A DNA stretch of 64,000 bases from Caribbeanibacter sp964518305 (lineage in GTDB: Bacteria > Gemmatimonadota > Gemmatimonadetes > Palauibacterales > Palauibacteraceae): contig CAZFDK010000007.1 of NCBI GenBank assembly GCA_964518305.1, positions 25,312 through 89,311 on the forward strand. The letters are read 5' to 3'. A program made the translations under genes and the position numbers. Positions within the stretch are counted from its first letter, which is position 1; the number at the start of each line of letters is the position of its first letter. Shown here one piece after another: positions 49,776-60,274 of this stretch. The notes below the pieces were generated by a model. That model was not told the DNA's origin and ran no database searches. It saw nothing but the letters and a program-made list of their open reading frames with translations.

Positions 49776-52537
49776 TGAAGGAAACGAGCATGGATTCCGG
49801 CTTCGATCTCGGGTCCGAACTGATGAGCAGGGCGGTCCGGGCGCTGGCGGCGGTGCTGGCCGTCGCGGCCTTCGCCGAGGCGGCCCCCGGCCAGCAGGTG
49901 GACGGCTTTCCCCGCAACGACTCGTTGCAGATCGCCGAGGGGGCCCTCCCGGTGCCCGCGGGCGACCTGGTGGTGCGGGACCTCGACTCGCTGTGGACGG
50001 CCACGGACACGATCCTGACCGACGTCTCGATCCTGATCCGGGACGGGGAGATCAGCGAGATCGGGCGGGACGTGTCGGTCCCGAGCGGAGCGCGGGTGAT
50101 CGACGGCGAGGGACGCACGGCGATTCCGGGCATCGTGGACGCCCACTCTCACACCGCCATGAGCAGCTACAACGAGTCGACGGCTTCGGTGGTCCCCGAG
50201 GTCCGGGTCACGGAGGCCCTCGACCCCGAGTCCTTCGGCATCTACCGTGCGCTTTCCGGCGGGGTCACCAGCGCCCTGGTCCTCCACGGCAGCGCGAACC
50301 CCATCGGCGGACAGAGCGCCATCATCAAGATGCGGTGGGGACTCGAGGACTCGCGCCGGCTGCTGGTGCAGGGCGCTCCCCGCACGGTGAAGTTCGCGCT
50401 GGGCGAGAACGTGACGAACAAGGGGGACGACTGGGACGCGCCGGTGCGTTACCCGCGCTCGCGGCTCGGGGTGGAGCAGACCTACGTGCAGGCCTTCACC
50501 GCCGCGCAGCGCTACCGGGAGAAGTGGGAGGAGTACCGCGAGAACCCGGAGGACTACCGGACGCCGCCGCGGCGGGACGCGCGTCTCCAGACGCTCGTGG
50601 ACATCATGGAGGGGGACATCAAGGTCCACGCCCACTCCTACAGGGCGGACGAGATCCTGATGCTCATGCGGATCGCCGAGCGGTTCGGGTTCGAGATCGA
50701 CGTCTTCCAGCACGTCCTGGAAGGCTACAAGGTGGCCGACGAGATGGCCGCCCACGGGGCCGCGGCCTCCACGTTCTCGGACTGGTGGGGGTACAAGCTC
50801 GAGGCCTACGACGCGATTCCCTACAACGCGGCGATCATGAACGAGCACGGGGTGAACACCAGCATCAACTCGGACATCCCGTGGCTGCAGTCGTTCATGG
50901 TCTACGAGATGATCAAGCCGGTGCGCTACGGGGGCGTCTCGAAGCACGAGGCTCTCAAGATGCTGACCCTCTACCCGGCGCAACAGCTCCACGTCGACGA
51001 CCGGGTGGGGACGCTGGAGGAGGGCAAGGACGGCGACCTGGTGCTCCTCTCCGGGAGCCCGTTCGACACCTACACGCGGTTGGAGGAGACCGTGGTGGAC
51101 GGAAACGTCTACTACGACCGGAGCGCGCCGGAGGAAGCGCGCGGACAGCCCGTCCGTGAGCTCCCGGAGCTCTCCACCGCCCGGAACGACGCCGGGCCCC
51201 GGAGCGTGGCCTCCGACTGGCCGGAGGCCACGCTGGACCTGGAGGAGGAGCCGGCCGACGGCGGCCCGGTGGCCCTGGTCGGCGGCACGGTCCACCCCCT
51301 GGCCGGCGGCGAACCCGTTCGGGAGGGCGTCCTGGTGATGCAGGACGGCGAGGTGGCAGCCGTGGGGCCGCGCGGCCAGGTGTCCGTGCCGGCGGGGGCG
51401 GAACGGGTCGACGTCTCCGGCCAGCACGTGTATCCCGGCCTCATCGACCCCCGGACGCAGCTCGGCCTGGTGGAGATCGGGGCGGTGGCCGCCAGCCGCG
51501 ACACGCGGGAGCACGGCCAGTTCAACCCGCACCTGCGGACGGTGGGCGGGCTCAACCCGCACAGCACACACATCCCCGTGGCCCGGGCCGCCGGCATCAC
51601 GGCCTCCCTGGTGGCTCCCTCCGCCGGCACGGTCATCGGCACGGCCTCGGCCGTGGAGCTGGCCGGCGACACGCCCTGGAAGATGTCCATCGACGACCGC
51701 TCCGCCCTGGTCGTGGATTTCCCGTCGCCGACGGGCCACGACTGGGAGGAGCCCGCGCTCGAGGGGGACCGGATCGAGGAGCTGACGGACCTGTTCGAGC
51801 GGGCTGGCAGGTTCGCCGAGGGACGGACGGTGGCGGAGGAGGCCGACGACGGCTTCGTCCTCAACGAGTGGGGCGGCGACCGGGTCTACCTGGAGGCGCT
51901 CGCCCCGGCCGTCCGCGGCGAGGTGCCGGTCCTGTTCGAGGCCGATAGCGAGCGTGATATCGGGACGCTACTGCTGTTCCTGGACGAGTTCCCGGAGCTG
52001 CGGGCCGTGATCGTCGGGGGCGCTCAGGCCTACCGGCACCGCGAGGAGCTGGCCGGGAGGGGCGTGCCCGTGATCGTCGGCTCGGCCCACTCGCCCACCG
52101 CGGATCGCGACGATCCGGTGACGGCGGGCTGGAGGAACGCCGCTCTGCTCTACGACGCCGGCGTGCCCGTCGCCTTCAGCACCCAGAGCAGCGGGAACGT
52201 TCGTCGCCTGGTCGAGCACGCCGCGAAGGCCGCGGCGTACGGCCTTCCGCGGGAGGCCGCCCTGCGGGCCATCACCTCGAATCCCGCGCGCTTCCTGGGC
52301 CTGGGAGACGAGCTGGGCACCCTGGAGGAGGGAATGCGGGCCAACGTGATCGTCACCGACGGCGACCCTCTGCAGCTGACCACCACGGTGGATCGGATGT
52401 ACATTGGTGGCCGGGAGGTGTCGGTGGACAGCAAGCACGAGGAGCTGTGGCGCCGGTATCGTGACCGCGAGTCGCGGGGGAACCGGGGGCAGTACGATCG
52501 CACGGGGGCGGGGCAGGGAGGCCCCACCCGGAGATAA
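49775..52537 (+). CDS. exported double amidohydrolase, one active and one degenerate half
   Basis: A 920-aa protein with a signal-like N-terminus (about 8-35). The first half (about 40-460) has an intact metal site: HSH in VDAHSHTAMSS, HAHSY, a VFQHVLEGYK His and the INSD Asp. The second half (about 475-900) has a DPRTQLG at the HxH position and so lacks metal ligands. ATG 49775 overlaps the previous stop; GTG 49772 and ATG 49790 are also in frame. Such pairs are common in Gemmatimonadota and Bacteroidota, with peptide or amide substrates unknown. It is translationally coupled to the preceding gene. Confidence 0.85.
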   Translation: MKETSMDSGFDLGSELMSRAVRALAAVLAVAAFAEAAPGQQVDGFPRNDSLQIAEGALPVPAGDLVVRDLDSLWTATDTILTDVSILIRDGEISEIGRDVSVPSGARVIDGEGRTAIPGIVDAHSHTAMSSYNESTASVVPEVRVTEALDPESFGIYRALSGGVTSALVLHGSANPIGGQSAIIKMRWGLEDSRRLLVQGAPRTVKFALGENVTNKGDDWDAPVRYPRSRLGVEQTYVQAFTAAQRYREKWEEYRENPEDYRTPPRRDARLQTLVDIMEGDIKVHAHSYRADEILMLMRIAERFGFEIDVFQHVLEGYKVADEMAAHGAAASTFSDWWGYKLEAYDAIPYNAAIMNEHGVNTSINSDIPWLQSFMVYEMIKPVRYGGVSKHEALKMLTLYPAQQLHVDDRVGTLEEGKDGDLVLLSGSPFDTYTRLEETVVDGNVYYDRSAPEEARGQPVRELPELSTARNDAGPRSVASDWPEATLDLEEEPADGGPVALVGGTVHPLAGGEPVREGVLVMQDGEVAAVGPRGQVSVPAGAERVDVSGQHVYPGLIDPRTQLGLVEIGAVAASRDTREHGQFNPHLRTVGGLNPHSTHIPVARAAGITASLVAPSAGTVIGTASAVELAGDTPWKMSIDDRSALVVDFPSPTGHDWEEPALEGDRIEELTDLFERAGRFAEGRTVAEEADDGFVLNEWGGDRVYLEALAPAVRGEVPVLFEADSERDIGTLLLFLDEFPELRAVIVGGAQAYRHREELAGRGVPVIVGSAHSPTADRDDPVTAGWRNAALLYDAGVPVAFSTQSSGNVRRLVEHAAKAAAYGLPREAALRAITSNPARFLGLGDELGTLEEGMRANVIVTDGDPLQLTTTVDRMYIGGREVSVDSKHEELWRRYRDRESRGNRGQYDRTGAGQGGPTRR

Positions 52538-52571
52538 GCCCGGCCGGGCCCGTGTCTGACAGAGGTGCGGC

Positions 52572-53654
52572 ATGCCGATGACGGGAGAGTCCTTCTTCGA
52601 GCGCCGACGGGAGATTCTGGATACGGAGCCCCTGGAGTACGGCTCGCTTCCCCGGATCGGCACTTCACGGGACGGTCGCCCGGTCCGGGGGTGGAGGATC
52701 GGCGGCGGGGAGCTGCGGATCAGCCTCCTGGCGGGCTGCCACGCCGACGAGCCCGTGGGACCGCGGCTCCTGCGCCGCCTTGCGCGCTTCCTGGGAAGCC
52801 TCCCCGCGTCGGACCCCTGGCGAAGGAAGGTCGAATGGTGGATCCTGCCCCACCTCAACCCGGACGGCGAGGCCTCCAACCGGGCGTGGCTCGAAGGCGA
52901 GCCCAACCGGTACGACCCCGCGGACTACGTGGCGTCGGTCGAACGGGAGGCCCCGCCGGACGACGTGGAATTTGGCTTTCCGCGGCGTCCGGACGATGGC
53001 GGGGCCCGGCCCGAGAACCGGGCGGCCTTCGACTGGTGGTGCGAGGCGGAGGGGCCGTTTCATCTGCACGGCTCCCTCCACGGCATGGCCGTGGGGGAGG
53101 GGGCGTGGTTCCTCGTGGAGGCCGACTGGCGACACCGGTGCAGGCGACTGGTGCGGCGCTGTCGCCGGCGCACCGAGGAGCTCGGCCACCGGCTCCACGA
53201 CATCGACCGGCACGGCGAGAAGGGCTTCGAGCGACTGGCGCCCGGATTCGCCACGCGACCGGACTCGCGGGCCATGCGGGCTCACTTCATGGGGCGGGAG
53301 GAGCCCGAGATGGCAGAGAAGTTTCGGCCCAGCTCCATGGAGACGATGAAGGCGCTGGGAGGCGATCCGCTGACGGTGGTCTCCGAGGTGCCGCTCTTTC
53401 GCGTCGAGGAGTTCGATCCGGAGGCGCGGGGCGACGCCGCGGCCCTTCGCGGCTGGAAGGAGCGTCTCGGTCACTGGCGGGCCGAGCTCGAGCGCGGCGC
53501 GGAGCGGGAGGCGCTCCGGGGGCGCGCACGCGAAGCCGGAGTGACGCCGGTGGCCGTCCGGGAGCAGATGGACCTGCAGTGGACGCTGGTGGCCGCCGGC
53601 GCGGAGGCCGTGCTCCGGGACCGGGGAGCGACCCTGGCCGGGGGGAGGGGGTGA
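52572..53654 (+). CDS. M14 family zinc carboxypeptidase-like protein
   Basis: A 360-aa cytoplasmic protein without signal peptide. H57-x2-E60 (GCHADEP) and a later His in the HLHGSLHG stretch (164-170) match the zinc ligands of M14 peptidases. LPHLNPDGEASNR is the substrate-binding strand-loop typical of the family. It may trim peptides or act on amino-acid amides. It is 34 bases after the amidohydrolase gene, and ends one base before the next GTG. Confidence 0.82.
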   Translation: MPMTGESFFERRREILDTEPLEYGSLPRIGTSRDGRPVRGWRIGGGELRISLLAGCHADEPVGPRLLRRLARFLGSLPASDPWRRKVEWWILPHLNPDGEASNRAWLEGEPNRYDPADYVASVEREAPPDDVEFGFPRRPDDGGARPENRAAFDWWCEAEGPFHLHGSLHGMAVGEGAWFLVEADWRHRCRRLVRRCRRRTEELGHRLHDIDRHGEKGFERLAPGFATRPDSRAMRAHFMGREEPEMAEKFRPSSMETMKALGGDPLTVVSEVPLFRVEEFDPEARGDAAALRGWKERLGHWRAELERGAEREALRGRAREAGVTPVAVREQMDLQWTLVAAGAEAVLRDRGATLAGGRG

Positions 53655-53655
53655 G

Positions 53656-54780
53656 GTGAGTCCGGTGACGTGGGGCTCGGGGGTGTCCGGGCAGTCGCGC
53701 CGGGGTCTGCCCCTGACACTGGCGCTGCTGACGATCCTGGCCGCGGCGCCGGCGTCCCCTTCCCAGACGTCCGGCGGGGCGCGGGCCCCCGCCCCGGATT
53801 TCGAGTGGCAGATCCGGCCGCCGGCCGAGTGGGGGCTGAACCGGGGCCGGCTGTGGGCCGCCTATCGCCGGGCGAGTCAGCTGGAGCCCCTGAACGGCCT
53901 GCTGGTGGCCCGGCGGGGTATGGTGGTCGCCGAGCGGTACTGGAGCGGCATGACGGCCCGGCGCGACGTGAACATCAAATCGGCCTCCAAATCGGTGATC
54001 TCCGCGCTGGTCGGCATCGCCCTGGAGCGCGGCGTCCTCGAGGGGCTGGACCAGCGGGTCGTGGAGTTCTTTCCGGACTACGTGGGGGAGGACGCGGATC
54101 CCCGCAAGCGGGAGATCACGATCCGCGACCTGCTCACCATGCGGAGCGGTCTCCGGAGCACCAGCTTCGAGGGCTACGGCCGGTGGGTCGCCGGCGACGA
54201 TTGGGTGGAGGGCGCCCTGGAGCAGCCGGTGATCGCCGAGCCCGGGGGCCGGTTCATCTACAGCACCGGCAGCACCCATCTCCTCTCGGCGATCCTGACC
54301 CGTGCCTCGGGCACGAGCACCCTGGAGTTCGCGCGCCGGCACCTGTTCGGTCCCCTGGGGATCGAGCCCGGCGGATGGCAGCAGGATCCTCAGGGGTACT
54401 ACTTCGGAGGCAACAACCTGAGCCTCTCGCCCCGGGAGATGCAGCGCTTCGGAGAGCTGTATCTCAACGGCGGGAGCTGGCAGGGGGAGCGTGTCCTGCC
54501 CGAGGGCTGGGTCCAGGAATCGTGGGGCGTGTACACCCACTCGCGGCGTCATCACAACTACGGCTTCGGATACTGCTGGTGGACGCGGGAGCTGGCCGGC
54601 CACCCCGTGCACTACGCCTGGGGCTACGGCGGCCAGTTCATCTTCGTGGTCCCGGAGCTGGAGATGGTGGTGGTGACGACCTCGACCAATCGGCCCGAGA
54701 CCCGGGGCGGCGGGTCCCATCTGCGGGACATCTATCAGCTCCTCCGCCGCCACATCCTGCCGGCGGCATCGCAGAATTGA
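53656..54780 (+). CDS. class C beta-lactamase-like serine hydrolase
   Basis: A 374-aa exported protein with a signal peptide (about 15-35). S109-x2-K112 (SASKSV) is the nucleophile motif. YSTG (near residue 205) takes the place of the YxN motif, and HxG-like GYGGQF (near 322) the third. The family includes esterases and D-aminopeptidases as well as beta-lactamases, so antibiotic hydrolysis cannot be assumed. GTG 53656 begins one base after the M14 gene stop. Confidence 0.84.
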   Translation: MSPVTWGSGVSGQSRRGLPLTLALLTILAAAPASPSQTSGGARAPAPDFEWQIRPPAEWGLNRGRLWAAYRRASQLEPLNGLLVARRGMVVAERYWSGMTARRDVNIKSASKSVISALVGIALERGVLEGLDQRVVEFFPDYVGEDADPRKREITIRDLLTMRSGLRSTSFEGYGRWVAGDDWVEGALEQPVIAEPGGRFIYSTGSTHLLSAILTRASGTSTLEFARRHLFGPLGIEPGGWQQDPQGYYFGGNNLSLSPREMQRFGELYLNGGSWQGERVLPEGWVQESWGVYTHSRRHHNYGFGYCWWTRELAGHPVHYAWGYGGQFIFVVPELEMVVVTTSTNRPETRGGGSHLRDIYQLLRRHILPAASQN

Positions 54781-54834
54781 CGGAAGAGGGACGGCGGTAG
54801 ACGTTGTAGACGAACCTCCTGCCCGGCTACCGCG

Positions 54835-55614
54835 ATGGCATCCAGAAGCAACTCGGGCGCCCGGGGCGACGATCCGTCCCCGGCAGGCCCTGGAGAGGAC
54901 GGTCCGCGGCGACGCGGGAGAGATCGGCGCTCCCGCCGGGGATACGGGCGTGCGCTGACCGTGGGCCTCCTGCTCTCCCTGGCGGGTCACCTTCTCGCGG
55001 TGGAACTCTCACCGACGCTGGAGGCCCCGCAGCTCACCCGAGTCGTGAGCGAGTTCCGGGCGATCGAGGTGCGTCCCGTGGAGGTGGAGGCCCCGCCCCC
55101 GCCGGATCCCGTGCCGCGGCCGGAGGTGCCGCAGGTGCGGGAGACCCGGGTCGACGCGACGTCGGAGGCGGTGGTGGCACCGGCGCTGGACGCGTCACCG
55201 GAGATCGGTGATCTGCCCCCGCCGCCTCCGCCGGCGGAGGACGGCTGGGAGCGGCCCTCCTACATTCGGCACCACGTGGCGCCTCGGCCCGACCGGGAGG
55301 ACAACCAGCGGAGGCGGATGGAACGTCACTATCCTCCGGCCCTGGAGGCGTCCGGCGTGGAGGGGGTGGTCGACCTGTGGATCTATGTGGATCCGGACGG
55401 TCGGGTCACCCGGTCCCGAGTCGTCTCGTCCAGCGGATACAGCCGGATGGACACGGCGGCGGTGAGGGTCGTTCGGGAGCAGAAGTATCTGCCGGCTCTC
55501 AACCGTGACAGGCCCGTCGGCGTGTGGGTCACCCAGCGCGTGTGTTTCGTGCAGGAATCGCGGCACGAGATCGACGAAACAGACGAGTGCGCCACCCTGG
55601 TGAGTGGCGACTAG
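54835..55614 (+). CDS. TonB-like energy transducer
   Basis: A 259-aa protein with a basic N-terminus, one membrane helix (about 42-60), a Pro-rich spacer with PPPPDPVPRPEVP and PPPPPPA runs, and a TonB C-terminal domain (about 160-240, YPPALEASGVEGVVDLWIYV). It would couple the proton motive force to outer-membrane receptors. No ExbB/ExbD genes are beside it. It is convergent with the helicase gene. Confidence 0.88.
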   Translation: MASRSNSGARGDDPSPAGPGEDGPRRRGRDRRSRRGYGRALTVGLLLSLAGHLLAVELSPTLEAPQLTRVVSEFRAIEVRPVEVEAPPPPDPVPRPEVPQVRETRVDATSEAVVAPALDASPEIGDLPPPPPPAEDGWERPSYIRHHVAPRPDREDNQRRRMERHYPPALEASGVEGVVDLWIYVDPDGRVTRSRVVSSSGYSRMDTAAVRVVREQKYLPALNRDRPVGVWVTQRVCFVQESRHEIDETDECATLVSGD

Positions 55615-55663
55615 GTCGGGCGCTTCGCGCCGCCCCTGAATCGTCGGGACGCCGGCGACGCGA

Positions 55664-57831
55664 TCAGCCGGCGGGAGTGAGGTTGGCGTAGCGGGCGGAC
55701 AGGCGCTTGCGCCCCTCGTCGTCGAAGTCGACCACGATGCGCGGGTCACCGTCCCCGCCGTCCCCACCGGTCCGCTCGACGACCTCTCCGCCGCCGAAGC
55801 GCGGGTGCTCCACCCGGTCGCCGGGGGCCAGCCCCTGGTCGGCCCCCGTCCGGCTGGGTCCGGCCCGGATCTCCTCCACGTGGTCCTCCGGCAGCTCGTC
55901 CAGGAAGCGGGACGGCGCGCTGTAGCTCCGCCGCCCGAAGCGCCGACGCGTCTCGGCGTGGGTGACGCACGCGGTCTCCCGAGCCCGGGTGAGGCCCACG
56001 TAGAAGAGGCGGCGCTCCTCCTCCATGTCCTCGGCGGAGCCGGCGGACCGGGAATGCGGACACAGCCCCTCCTCGACGCCAGCCAGGAAGACGTGGGAAA
56101 ACTCGAGTCCCTTGCTGCCGTGGAGCGTCATGAGCAGGACCGCGTCGGCCTCCGGGTCGTGGCGGTCCACGTCCGTCACCAGCGCCACCTCCTGGAGGAA
56201 GCGGTCCACCGACGTGAGATCGGCCTCCTCCGGGGCGGCGGCCGGTGATCCCGGCGGCGGGTCGTCGCGCTCGTCCACCTCGGCCGCGGCGGCCACCAGC
56301 TCCTCCACGTTCTCGGCCCGCTCCTCGCCGTCCGGGCCCTCCTCCTTCAACTTCTCGAGGAAGTCCAGCTCCGATATCAGTCGCCGGAGCAGCTCCGCGG
56401 CGGTGACCTCGCCAGCCAGGGAGCGGTGACGGTCGACGAGCCCGGCGAATCTTTCCAGCGAGCGGGCACCCCGGGCCGGCAGGTCGTCGTGCTCGGTGGC
56501 GCGTCGTGCGGCCTCCATGGGGGTGACCTCCAGTTCCCGCGCCCACTCGAAGAGCCGGCTGCGCGTGACCTCCCCGATCCCGCGGCGCGGCCGATTCACG
56601 GCGCGCTCGAAGGCGGCACGGTCCGCCGGGTTCACGACGAGGCGGAGGTAGGCGATCAGGTCCCGGACCTCGCGCCGCTCGTAGAAGCGCAGCCCGCCCA
56701 CGATCTGATAGGGGATCCCCCGCCGACGGATGGCGTCCTCCAGCGCCCTGGACTGGGCGTTGGTCCGGTACAGGACCGCGAAGTCCCGGTAGGACAGCCC
56801 GTCCTCGCCGACCATCCGCTCGATGCGCTCGGCGATCCAACGGGCCTCGGCCCGGTCGCTCCCGGCCTTGACCACCCGCACCTTCTGGCCCTCGCCCCGG
56901 TCCGTGAAGAGGGATTTCTCGCGCCGCTGATCGTTGTTCTCGATGACGGCGTTGGCGGCGGCCAGGACGTGGCCCGGGGAGCGATAGTTCTTCTCCAGGC
57001 GCAGGGTGCGGCAGGCACCGAAGTCGGAGTCGAACTCCAGTATGTTCCGCAGGTCCGCCCCGCGCCAGCCGTAGATCGACTGGTCGTCGTCGCCCACGGC
57101 CATCACGTTCCGGTGCTCCTCCCCCAGGATCTGGACCAGCCNNNNNNNNNNTGGTACTCGTCCACCAGAAGAAACGCGAACCGGCTGCGGTACCGCCCTC
57201 GAACCTCGGGATGGTCCCGGAGCAGCTCCACGGCCTTCATCAGCAGGTCGCCGAAGTCCAGGGCGTCCTGTCGCTCCAGGGCGTCCTGGTAGGCGCGGTA
57301 CACCTGCCGGCAGGCCTCCTCGTACGGCTCCGGCTCGGGCCCCAGCATCACCTCGTAGGCGTCCGGCGTCACCAGGTAGTGCTTGGCGTCCTCGAGCTCC
57401 CGGCGAATCGCCGACGGCGGATAGCGTTCCGGATCCAGGCCCAGCCGGTCCATGGTTCGCTCCACCAGCTCCAGGCTCTCGTCAGCGTCGTAGATGGTGA
57501 AGCGTCGCGACCGGCCGACCCGGTTCGCGTGCCGGCGAAGCAGCCAGGCGCCGAAGGAGTGGAAGGTTCCGGCCCACAGCCCCTCGGGCCGCTCGCCCAG
57601 CAGGGAACGGATGCGCTCCCGCAACTCGCCCGCCGCTCGGTTTGTGAAGGTCAGGCAGAGGATCCGCTCCGGCGGGACGCCGTGCTCTTCCACCAGGTGG
57701 GCCGCCCGAACGGTCAGGACGCGCGTCTTGCCGCTCCCGGCCCCGGCCAGGACCAGCAGCGGCCCCTCGAAATGGCGAACCGCCTCGCGCTGCTGCGGAT
57801 TCAGGTCGCGGAGTTGCTCGGAAAGGGCCAT
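55664..57831 (-). CDS. UvrD/PcrA helicase, interrupted by an assembly gap
   Basis: SF1 DNA helicase. The N-terminal part (57831 down to the gap) has the Q motif NPQQREAV, Walker A GAGSGKT (residues 30-37) and FTNRAAGELRERI. The part before the gap ends LVDEY, and the part after resumes with a PcrA-type motif III region and GDDDQSIYGWRG. The C-terminal part has VLLMTLHGSKGLEF and the GLTRARETACVTHA motif. The two pieces are in different frames as given, because the ten-N gap is not a multiple-of-three fit. The missing QDTN-like stretch would need about 23 bases by comparison with PcrA. I treat it as one gene. Confidence 0.88.
57142..57151. other. assembly gap (10 N) inside the helicase gene
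   Basis: Ten undetermined bases that break the reading frame of the helicase; the length is evidently a placeholder, since the flanking codons would need a gap of 2 modulo 3. The missing residues follow the conserved DEY of the Walker B region. Confidence 0.95.
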
Positions 57832-57922
57832 GGCACGGGCATATACCCGAATTCCGAGGGGGCGTGCCGGCCCGGCGGGCCGTCGAGGGCACGCGGTAGA
57901 GTGGGGGGCGTCGCGGCCGCGC

Positions 57923-60190
57923 CTACCAGTCCACGATGCCCAGGACGTTGGAGTATTGGTCCGTCCACAGGCCCACGCCCTCCTCGGGCTGCAGGGGGCG
58001 CCAGGCTCGCCCCTCGAGCCAGGAGAGCCAGCGGTTGTCGGGCGTCATCAGCACCCACTCGGAGGTGTAGATGTGGTCGCGATGCGGTATCTCGAGCCCC
58101 GGCGTGTGGTACTGGACGCGGGCGGTCACACCGGCGTCCTCGGCCAGGCGCGCCAGGACCGGGGTCAGGTCGACGAACCGGTTCGAGGTGTTGAAGAGCA
58201 CGATCCCGTGGTCGCTCAGCTTGTCCAGGTAGAGGTCCAGGGACTCCCGCGTAAGCAGATGCACGGGAACCGCGTCGGAGGTGAAGGCATCCAGGATGAG
58301 CAGGTCCAGGCTGTCGTCTGGCCGATCCCGCAGGGAGAGCCGGCCGTCGCCGAGCTCGACCTCGACGTCGACGTTCCGTCCGCACTCCGAGAGATAATGG
58401 AAGTAGGTCGTGTCGCGGGCCCAGCGGACGACCAGGGGGTCGATCTCGTAGTACGTCCACCGCTCGCCGGGACGCGCGTAGCAGGTCAGGGCCCCGGTGC
58501 CGAGCCCCATGACGCCGATGTCGTCGACGGCGGGGGTGGACGGGTCGTTGGCGGCCCGGAAGACCTGCCCCACCGGACCCCCCCGGGCGTAGTAGCCGAC
58601 GGGGATCGTCCGCAGCTCCGGCGGCTCGACGATCTGTACGCCGTGCAGAGTGGTGCCGTGCCGCAGCCGGTGCACCCGCCCGTCGCCCTCCGATTCCACC
58701 GTCAGAACGCCGTAGAAGCTCCGCGCCCGGGCCATGGTGTCCGGTGACGCCGAGAGGGCGGTGAAGGCCACCGTGAGCAGCACGCCCACCCCCAGGCCGA
58801 ACCGGACGGGACGATGCCGGAACCCGAAGACTATAACCGGGAGGCCGAGGAAGATAAGCCAGGTGAGCGGGACGGGGAGCTCCAAGTAGCGGATCCCGAA
58901 CAGGTGCGTGGGAAGGAGGACTGCCCCGGCCAGGCCCGCTGGCCACGCGAGGTCGCGCCACGTCACCAGGTCCGCCCCCTTCATGACGGGCCGCAGCGAG
59001 GCGGCCGCGGCGATCATCAGCGGATACTCCACGCCCCACTCGAAGAGGTAGGGGGCCACGACCGCGTTGAAGATTCCGCCCAGCGCGCCGCCGGCCGACA
59101 TCCACAGGTAGAACTCGGTCAGATGGCCGGCCTCCGGTCGGCGCCGCGCCAGCTCGCCGTGGCACACCATGGCCAGGACGAAGAAGGCGGCCAGGTGTAC
59201 CACCAGGGCCCACGGTCCGTAGGCCGCGCCCATCACCTCGAAGAAGAGGGCGAGTGGCACGACCAGCCAGGGCTCGATCCGAAGCATCCAGCGGTGTGAG
59301 ATCGGACTCCGCCGCGAGAAGACGAGGACGAAGGTCAGGAGGTAGAGCGCGAGCGGCACGACCCACAGCAGGGGGGCGGCTGCGATGTCGGTGGTGATGT
59401 GGCTCGTGACACCGTGCAGCAGGCTGGCCGGCGCGAAGCTCAGGAGAATCCACGTCAGCCGGTCCCGCCAGGAGACGGGCCCGTCCCGGGGGGTCGACCC
59501 CGGACCGCCCGCGGCGGCCCCGGCCTCGCTGTCCGGTGCCCCGGAGCCCGAGGCGGCATTCGCGGCGGGCGCGCGGCGCCACAGGTAGACGGCCGCGGCG
59601 GCGACCAGCAGCGCCAGGGCCGCGTAGCTCCATCCCCAGGCGAGATTCTGAATGTCCAGAGGCAGCCAGGGCTCCAGGACCACGGGGAAGGCGAGGAGGG
59701 CGAGCAGGCTGCCCAGGTTGCTGGCGGCATAGAGGAAGTACGGGTCGTCCGAGTGCCGGTGGGGGAGGCGGGCGAACCAGCGCTGGAGCATGGGCGCCAT
59801 GCTGGACAGGGCGAAGAACGGCAGCCCGATGCCCACCGCGAAGAGGCTCAGGAGCCACGGGATCGGTAGCGCGTCGGCCGGCGGCGACCAGCCCTCCGGC
59901 GCCAGGACCGGGAGGCTCACCGCGGCCGCCGCGACCAGGGCCACTTGGAGCAGGGACTGACGGCGAACCGACAGCAAGCGTGACGTCCAGTGGGCGTAGA
60001 GGTAGCCGGCAAGCAGCGTCACCTGGAAGAAGACCAGCGCGGTGTTCCACACTCGCGGGGACCCGCCCAGCATGGGGAGCACGCTCTTCGTGAAGAGCGG
60101 CTCGACCCAGAAGATCAAGAAGGAGGAGAGGAGGAGCGCCGTGCCGTAGAGGAGCACGGAGGCATCGAGCTCGCGTCCGGAATCGTCCAT
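57923..60190 (-). CDS. membrane protein fused to spermidine synthase-like domain
   Basis: A 755-aa protein. Residues 1 to about 480 hold about twelve hydrophobic segments, several with conserved FWVEPLFTKSVLPMLGGSP and YFLYAASNLGS motifs seen in SpeE-fused transporters. Residues about 500-740 are a Rossmann methyltransferase-like aminopropyltransferase domain with GLGTG (near 562), YEIDPLVVRWA and LDLLILDAFTSDAVP. Key polyamine-binding residues cannot be confirmed, and such fusions often have unknown substrates. It is 84 bases downstream of the lipase maturation factor gene in the same direction. Confidence 0.82.
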   Translation of the reverse strand: MDDSGRELDASVLLYGTALLLSSFLIFWVEPLFTKSVLPMLGGSPRVWNTALVFFQVTLLAGYLYAHWTSRLLSVRRQSLLQVALVAAAAVSLPVLAPEGWSPPADALPIPWLLSLFAVGIGLPFFALSSMAPMLQRWFARLPHRHSDDPYFLYAASNLGSLLALLAFPVVLEPWLPLDIQNLAWGWSYAALALLVAAAAVYLWRRAPAANAASGSGAPDSEAGAAAGGPGSTPRDGPVSWRDRLTWILLSFAPASLLHGVTSHITTDIAAAPLLWVVPLALYLLTFVLVFSRRSPISHRWMLRIEPWLVVPLALFFEVMGAAYGPWALVVHLAAFFVLAMVCHGELARRRPEAGHLTEFYLWMSAGGALGGIFNAVVAPYLFEWGVEYPLMIAAAASLRPVMKGADLVTWRDLAWPAGLAGAVLLPTHLFGIRYLELPVPLTWLIFLGLPVIVFGFRHRPVRFGLGVGVLLTVAFTALSASPDTMARARSFYGVLTVESEGDGRVHRLRHGTTLHGVQIVEPPELRTIPVGYYARGGPVGQVFRAANDPSTPAVDDIGVMGLGTGALTCYARPGERWTYYEIDPLVVRWARDTTYFHYLSECGRNVDVEVELGDGRLSLRDRPDDSLDLLILDAFTSDAVPVHLLTRESLDLYLDKLSDHGIVLFNTSNRFVDLTPVLARLAEDAGVTARVQYHTPGLEIPHRDHIYTSEWVLMTPDNRWLSWLEGRAWRPLQPEEGVGLWTDQYSNVLGIVDW

Positions 60191-60274
60191 GAGGAGGGAG
60201 GCAGAGCGCCGTCTCAGAGTCGGAATCTCGTAGAGCGGCCAAGGATACTGTTTCGCCGGCGATCCGCCCAGCGC

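Noticed and set aside
55619..55631. Hairpin GGCGC-TTC-GCGCC between tonB-like and helicase genes
   Set aside because: Only five base pairs and no T-tract; could arise by chance in such GC-rich DNA.
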